64,000 nt of DNA. Origin: Prochilodus magdalenae (taxonomy: Eukaryota; Chordata; Actinopteri; Characiformes; Prochilodontidae). Shown piece by piece: positions 44,754 to 55,300 of the stretch. Below the pieces are notes generated by a model that ran no database searches, had not been told where the DNA came from, and worked only from the letters and a program-made list of their open reading frames with translations. The DNA is taken from positions 1-64,000 of the forward strand of contig JAMWET010000169.1 in assembly GCA_024036415.1 (NCBI GenBank). Reading direction: 5' to 3'. The first letter of the stretch is position 1. Each line of letters opens with the position of its first letter. The position numbers and the translations under genes were made by a program.

Positions 44754-45005
44754 GCATCTTAAAAGATACTTAACACAGCTGCATGGAGCCACTTAGCATC
44801 TCATTTTAATTAAATCCAATATTTTGTTTTTGGGTTATACATGAAAATAACCTGTCTAATTAGTTAGAACTTACTCAAATCACTTTAAGGTGACTTACAA
44901 TTCATTTAGTATGTTTTACTTAATCAAGTATCTTAAATGCTGCTTAACACAGTTCCATGGGACCGTTTGATATATTATGTTAAGTACATCCATCATTTCA
45001 TTTTG
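44754..45005. repeat. Diverged direct duplication (~175-bp spacing)
   Basis: 'gcatcttaaaagatacttaa' + 'cacagctgcatggagcc' at ~44754 recurs as 'gtatcttaaatgctgcttaa' + 'cacagttccatgggacc' at ~44929, each followed by 'ttaa..acatcca/aatccaa'. Confidence 0.5.
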
Positions 45006-45561
45006 TTACAGTGCATGTACTTTTGCATTTCCAAGAAAGAAAAAACATTTTATATTCATCTGACTTTTGAATCCTAACTCCTTTTAAAACATGTGCTCAA
45101 TAAGACCTCACTTTTAATCATTATATTCACATTAAAAAGGCAATGAGTCCATAAATACAGATCTTTATTGGTCCATTTGTTATGAGGAAGGCGCAGGCAT
45201 CGTCATGGTAACCTTTGTCCAGTAGAGGTCGCTGTTGAGTTCAGGTAGTGGCGAATCAGTGGACACTAGTCTGGGTCAGATTCGAGTTGGATCTGGGTCA
45301 GTATAGAACATGATTAGTTTTAATCCTGTATAACATATAGCTGTATATAATACAGGGGTTTTTGTTATATAAAAATATGAAAAGAAGCAATTAACCGAAA
45401 ATGATTTATCACGTATTACATTAATACAGTTTTTAGCAGTGATGTTTCATTACAGTTGCTAACTGTGTGTTGTGCTATGCTTATTCTTATATTATATTTT
45501 ACATATTTATGTATTTTCTGCCCCAGTTCTGAGTTTGGGAAGGTGTTTTACAAATTCAGTG

Positions 45562-45660
45562 TAATAATAATAATAATAATAATAATAATAGTGGCTCTGG
45601 TGGTGGTAGTCGTGATGGTCATAGTGGTAGTAGTAGTAGAGGAAGTAGTAGTGGTAAATT
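45562..45660. repeat. (AAT)n followed by GTGGTA-rich microsatellite
   Basis: Ten AAT units (45562-45591), then an irregular GTGGTG/GTAGTA tract. Confidence 0.9.
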
Positions 45661-47429
45661 AATTAATACATGTGTACGATTATTTCTTGAATTCATGAAT
45701 TCCTTATTAATATCAACTGAAAAATCTCAATATAAATAAATATCCTCTCTAAACCAGTAGCAGTCATTTCAGGCGGTAGCATTTTGCCCCAGAGCGGCTG
45801 CTATATTGATGTCACATTTCAGCTTGGCTGCATCAGCCTTGGCCAGCACGCATCTTTGCTCTTGTCCTCAGCCTGAGTCACTAACCCACTTAGGGTGATT
45901 TCCTGCGGCAGACAGCAGCGCAGCACGTGAGGGCTTTCCCCCGTTTCTTCTCTTTAGCTCCCTGCCCACGTGCCTGCCAGATGGTGTCCTCCTCATCTGC
46001 CAGTGGATCTGCATGGCTGAAAGAGGCTGTAAAGAAAGAGACATGCATTCTGCTGCCATATATGCTGTGGGAATACAAGACCATGTGCTTTGTGTTCACA
46101 CATGGTCTGTTTGAGATCAACTACTAATTGGTCTCACCTTATAAACCACTGGACATGGATAGTCTGGACATAAGTGGACATTTTCATGAATAAATGAAAC
46201 ACATTAGCAACATGTTGAAATTAGACACACGCTGAAAAACAAAATGAACTTGTTTCCTGAGGCTTGCTAGGAGCTAACATTGCTTATACTAGCTGCTAGT
46301 GTTTGATTGTGTCAACATGAAACTTTCATGGGAAACTTTCAGTGTAAGATGATGTACCTCAACCAGAATACAGTGGATATAATCACACAGTATAGCTGCT
46401 GCTTAATGTTTCAGCTGGGGTTCTGACAGTACTAAAGGTCTCCCCCTCTTCAGTATCTTCAGTGTCAGGTGCTGACCAAAGCTGATTTTATATATAAATA
46501 TATGCAACTTTTCCTTTCCGCCTTAAATAGTGCTGCTGTTACACTCTGGCACATGTACAAGCGGTAAGCAATTAAGGTGGAACGGATCATTGGATTAAAA
46601 AGCCAGTGAATAGGTATGGAACTTCAGCCTTGCTTTCAGATGAACACCAGTCAGCCCAGTTCAGTTCCTTGGAAAGGGTATGAACAGTTCTGGCATCTGG
46701 TGCTGAACGCCGACTGATTTTACTGTCCTCTTCTGTATTTGAAAGACTAGACAACATAGTTTGTGGTTCACAATATGTCAGTCCTATGTACTAAACTCTC
46801 CTTATTTAATGATACCTACGTAAATACTTGACTTCCCAGCAGTAACATCAGCCAGCTGGCTAAAAAAAATAATCACCACCACCTTGTACCTCAAGAGGTG
46901 ATAGTGAGTCCTGTCACATTGAGTCCAGTGCTGCCAATTTAACAATTTTGTCACTAAAGTTAGGTCCTTTTTTTAGATCCCTACTGCGGGTTACTCTCAA
47001 AAACTAGTGACTTTGGCTACTGCAACAGTCTCTCTGCGCCTCCACCACTCCAGGAGACATTCAGGCCGCATGGCAGCTCACACAAACACAGTAAATGACC
47101 TGCACATGGCAAACAGTGTTTGTAGCCACCAGGTCTTTACATACAGTTATTCATCAGTTAAGCTGCTAAATATTAAATGGGTTCTGATCATTTACAGAGA
47201 GCCCTGTACAGAGAGTAATAGAAAAGCTACAAGATGCAAAGAACTAATAGTATCTGAAACTGGGCAGCATGTAAATGTAATGATGACGTCACAGATTTGC
47301 AGATTAGCACACATAAGAGGATGAAGAAGTACCTGTGCTGCATAGGTAGCACAGGTAGCCAATGAAAGTAAGAGGAGGTGCAACAATAGCTGAAGATCTT
47401 CTTAGACAACCATTACCACAAAAACATTA

Positions 47430-47615
47430 CCACTACCAACCAGAGAGCTACCATACCATGTGGGAGATGGGGGTTCAAATCCCTATCTAGGTAGCAAAGG
47501 CTGAGCTACACCAATAAGAGTCCTTGGGCAAGACTCCTAACATTGCACTGGCCTACCTGTAAAATGACCTTGTAAGTCGCTCTGGATAAGAGCGTCAGCT
47601 AAACGCGTAAATGTG
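47430..47615 (+). mobile_element. tRNA-derived SINE
   Basis: A pol III box B-like GGTTCAAATCC lies at 47472-47482. The 3' part contains 'gtaagtcgctctggataaga' and 'gcgtcagctaaa', the widespread fish SINE/LINE tail. It is the same family as the minus-strand copy at 50943-51156. Confidence 0.75.
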
Positions 47616-48335
47616 TTGCACTGCCGAAAATGCTCTCGATTCGTAAAGCAGTGAAGTTTGATGCTGCACTCACAATGTTTCTTCTAGACTGGTAGCAAAT
47701 AAAGAGGAGGAGGAGGGACTGATTGGGGTATGAATTTGAAAGGTTGTGCTGTCTTCTACACAGCCCCTATAAGGTACATCCTTAAGGTAAATCTAAGGTA
47801 AATCCTTCTTTAGAGATTACCGCGGCACCACCACTTGAAGCAAGAGCAGGCATGCCTACAACAGATGTAGTAAGGGTTAACTGTAGAGTTTTGGGTGGAG
47901 TGCCACTTTAAGTCTGTTTAAGACAGCTAAAGGCTAAAGTCTCCAGCCTGATTCAGCTCTGATACACCAGGTCTCACCGTGTTATTCTTTAACTGACGGG
48001 ATGTTTAGTCATGCTAAATGACTAAGCATCCTAAATGTAGAATTACACACAGACTTGTTTTCAGTCTAATGACGTGTTCGCTTGCGACACAGCCTTTGTC
48101 ACACTGAGACATGTAACCAGTTGCACATGCACACTGGATTTGGCCCGTCTCTTCCTAAAGCATTATTAGAGTTTTCCCACTAACGTTCCCTCTAACGCCG
48201 CCCACTGGGCTAGGATTGGCTTGTATATCCTCGTGCGCTTGATCTACTAGTTCACGTGCACAATCAGTCCGCCTATCCACTTGCGGCATCCTGCGCCCTT
48301 CGCCACAGTTGGATGGTAGTAGTTCGCCACGTGCT

Positions 48336-48392
48336 CTCGGATTGGCCAGTATTAGCACTAATTATTCAGAACCAACTACTAGCCAATCCGAG
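48336..48392. promoter_or_regulatory. Inverted pair of CCAAT boxes
   Basis: CTCGGATTGGC (48336-48346) and GCCAATCCGAG (48382-48392) are perfect 11-bp inverted arms, extending to ~16 bp with one mismatch. Each arm contains a CCAAT/ATTGG box, the NF-Y site. They lie about 800 bp upstream of the tnfrsf21 TATA box in a CpG-richer stretch (48180-48480). Confidence 0.4.
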
Positions 48393-49150
48393 CGCAGGAG
48401 GGCGTGACCTGCTGGAGCGTGCATCTACAATAAACAGCCAGTGCCAAGTTTCGGTAGTGACGTCTGTCTCCAGCACTCGTTGGGAAGTTTGATTCACTTT
48501 TCTCGAACCGATTCATTCGAGCCACTCGTTTCAATGAACCAAATGTCTGGTTCATTGATTCAATTCATTGATTCGGGTTCAATTGAACGTAGTTTGCTAT
48601 GTTTTTTTTATTTTATTTTACCAGATCTGTAGCATATGACCGAATAAAAAATAAAAAGAACGGGTCGAGCGGTTTAGTTTGTGGATACATGGCTACCAGA
48701 TCAGACAAAATAATGAAAAGCACACAAAAGAAAATTTCATTCAACTCCATCTAGCTAACTTTACACAAGAGTTTTAATTCAGAGAGCAATGAAGCTGAAC
48801 TCGAACCACACAAAGCAAACGGGTCACACAGAAAGGAAATAGATGCGGGTGGAAAGTTTTAATCAGTAATGTGATTCCAGTAGTGCCACTAAGATCCTAC
48901 AGAACTGTTTGATTCCGTTGGACTTGTGAATCGACACAGTAAAAGAACCGACTCAAAAGGGCGATTCTTTATAGTCCAGCCCAACAGCCCGGCTTTTGCT
49001 GCAGGAGACAGTGAGCGCTGGGGAACACGCGAACAGAGCCAAGAGCTCAGTCCTCAGATCCATCATCGCTATGGGAATTACTCCGCTGATCCCCGACGAC
49101 GAAGCGCTCGCCACTCGCTCCCCGAGCCTCGCTCTTCTCATGACACAGAC

Positions 49151-49157
49151 TATAAAA
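49151..49157 (+). promoter_or_regulatory. tnfrsf21: TATA box of tnfrsf21
   Basis: TATAAAA followed by AGC, 186 bp upstream of the tnfrsf21 start codon, in a GC-richer context (48990-49330). It predicts transcription start near 49180 and a leader of roughly 155 nt. No transcript evidence is available here. Confidence 0.55.
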
Positions 49158-49179
49158 AGCTGGAGGCAGTTGCAGCTTT

Positions 49180-49363
49180 AGGAAGGAGGGTTGTCTCCCC
49201 TTCACAGCGCGGTGCCCTCTGGATGCTCTCGACGCAGAGATGCTCCACCTGTGCTAGAGAAGTGCCCTCCGTGTGTAAGATCCCAAGCATGTTTTGAGAA
49301 GATTTGACCGGTTTTGACAACGGAGAGAGAGAAAAAATGTCTGCCATCCGTTTATCCCTAACG
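49180..49363 (+). CDS. tnfrsf21: tnfrsf21 exon 1 (leader and first nine codons, coding from 49337)
   Basis: The ATG at 49337-49339 (A at -3) opens M-S-A-I-R-L-S-L-T, then donor GTAAGT at 49364, phase 0. Joined to exon 2 ([11 protein letters not shown]) it makes a compact 20-residue signal peptide, shorter than the human one (~41). In the same frame upstream a TGA at 49295-49297 closes the reading frame, so 49337 is the first usable start after it. The 5' end at ~49180 is inferred from the TATA box. Confidence 0.8.
49223..49297 (+). CDS. Upstream ORF in the tnfrsf21 leader (24 codons)
   Basis: ATG at 49223, stop TGA at 49295-49297, 39 bp before the receptor ATG and in the same frame. A second short uORF overlaps it (49240-49257, five codons). 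Both would be in the mRNA if transcription starts near 49180. Their effect on translation is not known. Confidence 0.35.
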   Translation: MLSTQRCSTCAREVPSVCKIPSMF

Positions 49364-52300
49364 GTAAGTCCGATTTCTGCTACATGTTTGTGGTCCACGC
49401 GCATCCTGTCCTGGGAATATTCTGGTTGTTTTTAAAGGGACAGTGTCCGGTTTACTGCCAGGGGGCCGCTCTTAACGTTATCTTACTCTCAGAGCGAAAC
49501 GGCAGGCGCTTTTCAGCAGATTCCTTCATACTGAACATGTACCTCTCACAGAGAATACAGAAGAACAGGAGCGGTGTTGTTGTGCTGCTGTCACGGTGGT
49601 GGGGTTCGGGGGGTGGGTGGGGGGTGTCTCTGTATGGGAGCTCACAAAGGCCACTGCTGTCTTTTGTTCACTAGTGATGGGAAAGACCCCGTTTACAGCG
49701 TTTATGTTGCTCCTATTTAAGCTGAACACCAACTGAACACCATGTTTATAATGTGAATGTTGGTGAATTACGCTGTAAGGTTAGTCTCATGTATCTAAAG
49801 TGATATACAGCATTACCGGGTGTTGTTGTTCTGCATTGTACTGTTTGTGAATATTCAGCTTGGCAAATTACTACACATGTAACCTTGCAGTGAGACAGAC
49901 CGCAGCATGTTTCCTAGCATTCCTGGCATTTCCAGGAATGTTCTTTGAAGGCAGAGGAACCCACCGTCCTGTGATAAACATGAACATGAGTCTCTCCAGG
50001 CAGAGGAGTTGTTTATTTGTGTTGTCGCCCGGACTCTGAACTTGTGACGTGTCGCAACAGGTGTGTTGTTGTTGTTTTTCTGGTCCTGAGGAGAGAATAT
50101 ACTGATTCCATTAAGTTGCTGACACTATTTTCATGTTCTGGAAATACTGCGAAGGAATTTCTCTAATGTTCATGTACCCACAGTAATTCAGTCCTGACAA
50201 CACCTGCTTGAACCCACCTAGTCTTTGTGAATTAATGTTGCATTAAAAGGCAATTACAAGACCAAGCGCTTTGGCAACAGCGGCACATGGCATGAAAACA
50301 TGGTGCTGCGTATGTACAGATATTACAGGGCTATTTTAGGATGATGTCAGGAATAGCAAAAATACGTTCACTAGAAATAGGTGGCCTTACGTTTCCTGTG
50401 TCAAATTCCTGTCCTTTGTTACATTCACACTTGCCCTTGTGTCTTAGTCAACATGTAGTCTTGCTGGCAGGCAAGGGAACACCCCTCCCAACCCACCAAA
50501 ATGCTGACATCAGCGACTAAACTCATATTTAAACCTAAATCTGAATTAGTTATGCTAATCAGGCTAATCATAATGTATAAATTATGTTTTATGAATACCT
50601 TCCTAAAGCCTAATACGTCTTTGCTGAATTCCACCATTTTTCTTTCCTCTCAATATACAGTAGGTGGTCCAGGTCTTGGGTAATGATTTCATTAGCAAAG
50701 AAATCACAAGTCTAACATGGCCCCGCCTTCTCTATGAGTCTGAGGAGCCCGCCGAACTCATGCTAACTCAGTAAGCATTTGGTAAACTACCCAGCTGTGC
50801 CAGCCATCCATTTGGGGGAAACGTGTAAGATGGAAAAAGCCTTCCCTACTTTAACGTATCGTCACATAGAAATTCCATACATTTATTATTGATTCGTGGA
50901 CACAACGGCATTCCTGCAACACAACCTGCATATGTACATCTACATTTGTGGCATTTAGCTGACGCTCTTATCCAGAGCGACTTACAAGGTTAATCATATT
51001 ACAGGTAGGCCAATGTAGTGTTAGGAGTCTTGCCCAAGGACTCTTATTGGTGTAGCACAGCGTAGTCACCCAGACTGGGATTCGAACCCCAGTCTCCCAC
51101 ATGTGGTGGTGGCTCTCTGGCAGGCAGTGGTGTTATCCGCTAAGCTACACTGCCCTCAGTGAAGTGTAGAGCACACTTAACTGAGGACAGCTTCAGGAAC
51201 TTCACTCAGAAGACCGTTGGTTAACTATAGACCCTTAGCCTGAAGGCTGGAACTGAATCTGCTCTACCTCTTCTCTCGGATTGGTGCTTGCCGTCACGAC
51301 GCGTTGACTGCGTATTTTTACAGGGCCATTTTAATTTTCCTGGAAAATCAGAAACTTTTCTTTCTGGAGCTTCTGAATGATACACATGTAACCTACAGTT
51401 GTGTGATCTTTTGCCTTCATAATTACACAGTTGAGTCACATTACTATGACCACTTCCTATTTTCAGTGGGGTCAGCGCATAGCTCATGAAGGAAGTCACA
51501 TTTCCGTGGCTTTCTCTGGGCCCGCTCATCCCTGTGGAAGGCACTCTCAACTGATTTGGGAATTAATACATCTTTCCAGAACATGTACACCTATACACGC
51601 TGGTTGCCTTCCCTGGGCGGATGGAATCTTCCAGCAAATCAGTGCAACATGTCTTGACTTGACCAGGACTTCCAAGTACTACAGTGGTTCCCTAATGCCC
51701 CAGACATGAACCTAATTGAGAATCTGTGGGAGCACCTTGATCGTCGTGTTGCTCTATGAATCCTCCCCCATGCACTTTCCAGCTGCTGTTGGATGCACAG
51801 CAATCAGCATGGTTTCAGATTTAGCTTTTCTGCCGTACATGCTGCACATGGCGGTTACTCTGTACTCTGTACTCTGTTACTTTCTCTATGGTGGTTAGCT
51901 ACTGGTCATAATAATATGATTCGACTGTGTATTTTGCTTTCTGTTGTTTCAGTGTTGCTTGGCATTGTTTTCTGTTCAGTCCATGCACCCAAGCACTTGA
52001 TTTGTAAAGTGGAGCACAAATCAGATGTAGCACAGATTCTCCCTATGTGCATCATTATGTTCAGTTTGTTTATATGGGCTGGTAACTCGGTTGCAAATAT
52101 CGAAGCTTATCAATCAAATGTCAAATCTTAAGAATCCTAAAGATCTGTGACTTGTTAAATCCAAAACTGCAGTTCAAAGTAAGAGAAAAGCACAACGTCA
52201 CTGTTCTTCACATTTAAACCCTGCTGGATGTTTAGCACAACACCCAGGTTTAGTATTATGTAAAACAGTTCAGTATTTTACAATATGTTCCCAGAGACAT

Positions 52301-55300
52301 TCCCAGAGTTTGTTCCTGCTGAGGATGTGTTAACTATTTTTCACTTGGAGAATAAACAGAACACATCATTTGACCCACGGCTGTTTACACACAACTGCAT
52401 GGTGTACAAGTTACAGTGAAATAGTTCATATTTAGACTTCTACGTCATTTCCACATGAATGAAATACATTATGTGACGCAGTTTCGTTTTTTGGTGTACT
52501 TAGTTTTGTGTTTTATTGTGTTGGTGTTATATATTACTGCTGTGTGCCATGGAAACAATGTCATTGAAATCCCTTAGTTCTAAAGTTAACAAAACATTCT
52601 GTTCTGCAAGATGACCATAGACAAAGAAAGTGGGTGGCTCTTCATGGCCCATCATTCAGTGATGCAGCAGAATGTTAATGGGCTGTTATCTTCCTCTGCT
52701 ATTCAAACACACAAATGTAGACACACTATCGGTTTATCGGTCAGCTCAGCCTTACCCAGTGGTCAGCCCTGGGAACAGATGAGTCATCAGCTTCTTGAAC
52801 TTGAATGAACTTTCAAGAAGAGCTAAAACTTTGCAGGCCAGTGGCCCCTACCTGCTGATTAGTGGATGTAATTCTGCAGGCTTTCTGACCTTGCCCCTGA
52901 AATTGGCACGACAAATTTATTACAGCAGTCTAACAGTAGAGACGAGCATTTTGACAACATGGTTTGGGCAGTCGTGGGCTGGAGGTTAGGGAACCAGCCT
53001 TGTGACCGGAGGGTTGCCGGTTTGATTCCCTGAACTGACAGTAACGACTGAGGTGCCCTTGAGCAAGGCACCTAACCCCCAACTGCTCCCCAGGCGCCAT
53101 GGATAGGGCTGCCCACCGCTCCGGGAAAGTGTCCTCACTGCCCTCTAGTGTGTGTGTTCACTAGTGTGTGTGTTTGTGGGTGTTTCATTTCACGGATGGG
53201 TTAAATGTGACTAAATTTTCCCACTGTGGGATCAACAAGGGGTTAAAATCTTAAAAATCTTAAAATCTGGTTATTGTTATGCATTACATTCCATTACAAT
53301 ATGCTTGTCTGAACAATCGTAGAGCATAATTAGGTCTGTTCAACTGAACTACATGCAGCAACACTGAATGAAAATCATTGTACATAGTTACTGATAGTGT
53401 TGTGTTGGTAATGTTAGTGATCATTTTGCCCATTCTACCGTACTAGACTTTAGAAAGACACAAATTGTGATGCATATTAAATATTGTGGAAAAGAAATGC
53501 CCTGAAATACTGAGATGTTATAGTTTTGTCATATCACCCATCATCATTGTCTTAGAAGTGAGCTGTAAAAGAGCACTATGGTGTCTAACAGCAACACCTG
53601 ACAGGCCCAGGTGCATAGCAGTGCCAGAAGGCGAAGTGTTTTATTAGTAAATTATGGTGCGTTCAGATGCAGCTCGTAAACTCATAGTTCATCACAAGGA
53701 AGCCGAAAGCATTGCTTGAAGTGGTAAACCTCAGTCATGGTGCTCAAGTTACAAGTACAGACAGAACGTTCTCTGAACACAGTAGACACTTCAGTTGCTG
53801 TATCACAGTGTACCTAAATGATTGTAACATTAGGCGCCACAGCTAGCCTCAGGACATAAGCAAGCAACAGTAAATCATATTAGCAGGTATCTTTGATGTT
53901 GGAACAAAGCCTCATATCTCATTTTTCAGTGTTTTACATAATTTGAAAGTACTTGAACAGTGTGTATATGGAAATGGCTTGGAAATAAATACATTGAGTT
54001 GCATACAGTACATGGACGTAGTAAGGCATGCTTTTCTGTCTCCTGTAAGGTTTACTTCAGAAATGCGAGGTTATGTTCTGACAGCAGCAATATGCATACT
54101 GTTAGGGTAAATATACTGGTTCCCATTGACCAACCACACATTAACAATGCTCACCTGTGATTTCATAGGATAGGAGTTTTTGTATGGTAAGCTGAATATA
54201 CCTTGCTTAGGAAATTTGGTGCCCTGCTGCTGATAAACATGTTTGGTTGCCACAGTTAACTGATATTGTTCCAGCAGTCCTGGGTCATGTGTCACTTCTG
54301 TGCACCTGCTGCCCTGTCTGAATTTGGCAAATAAGGAAAACTACAAGCATGCGCTCACACAAACAAACAAGCGTCTCCTCGATAAATGAGGGATCTTGCC
54401 TTCCAGGTTGGAGGTGGTTAATAGGCATTCCCTACATCTTTTATTATTACAGGGGACTCATTATGGGTTTTTCAGTTTGTTTCCTTTAGTGTGTAATGTA
54501 GCTTGTTGTGCAGGTAAATTTCCTACAGACATGCACAGAACAAAAAGAACCCCAAAGAACACGCCAGAGGGGGAACCTCTCTACCCTTAGGATGCTGCTC
54601 TGGTGGTTGACCCGTCAGAATAGAATGGGTAAGCTGACCAATAGCACACTGAGATCATTGGGAGAGGGATTTTGGCATCCAAGGCAACTTCAAAAGTCTT
54701 CACCAGCAACATCATTTAGAGGCATTTATATTTTCCTCTCCTGTCCACACCCAGAAGGAATTACAGAGACGAGCCTGGACAGTTCTGATCTTTGTTTGTA
54801 GATACAACATTCTATTGGAAGATCTTTTTAAGATTCCGGTTCTACCGAGTGCCAATCTGTGATGTGTTTCTTGAGTGCACAACAGTGCTCTGTTGTTAAT
54901 AATTGATCCAGGTTATTGAAGGTTATTGATATTTCTTTCACTAATCCTGAATCCTTGCCCGTCTTTCTCCAGCCCCGCTTCTCTCATTATATACTAATTG
55001 TCAGAATTATAGTTGCATAAATAGCTGCACCCAGAAGAAACCAACAGGGAAGAGGCTTGGTGGGTAGGTATGACATTGTGACACATGTGAATGATTGAAG
55101 TTTTACACTCACATGTGACGTGACCGAGGACAGGCCTTATCGCTATTACTTACTGACCAAACAGCCAAAAATTCGAACATTCAGCAAGCGGTGATGCCCT
55201 CTATTGGTCATCATGTTAGTCAAGCACCATGGTAGAATGCAGGACTTCATTCATGCAGACGATGACTGCTCCACACTACGTCAATGTCACCAAAGACTGC

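Larger units (their letters stand above)
36640..49150. other. Divergent intergenic region between cd2ap and tnfrsf21
   Basis: About 12.5 kb with no supported gene. It contains a Tc1 copy (40535-41240), a SINE (47430-47615), several microsatellites, a ~175-bp-spaced duplication (44754-45005), CpG-richer flanks near both promoters, and a palindromic CCAAT pair (48336-48392). Open frames such as 40099-40527 minus, 43569-43907 plus and 45868-46127 both strands have no family match that I recognise and no splice support. Confidence 0.65.

Noticed and set aside
45868..46127. Overlapping 60-76-codon frames on both strands in a GC-richer patch
   Set aside because: I considered an exon or processed pseudogene because of an ADEEDTIWQARG-like minus-strand stretch, but found no donor, no family match and no neighbouring exon. 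It may be a conserved non-coding patch.
48926..49297. 123-codon frame in the tnfrsf21 5' region
   Set aside because: Most of it lies upstream of the TATA box in CpG-rich DNA. Only its last 24 codons are kept, as a possible uORF.
51070..51100. Possible tRNA gene (perfect box B)
   Set aside because: Followed by the typical SINE body and tail, with no closed acceptor stem; called a SINE.
53011..53030. Second possible tRNA-like box B
   Set aside because: Part of a ~300-bp SINE with a LINE-type tail.
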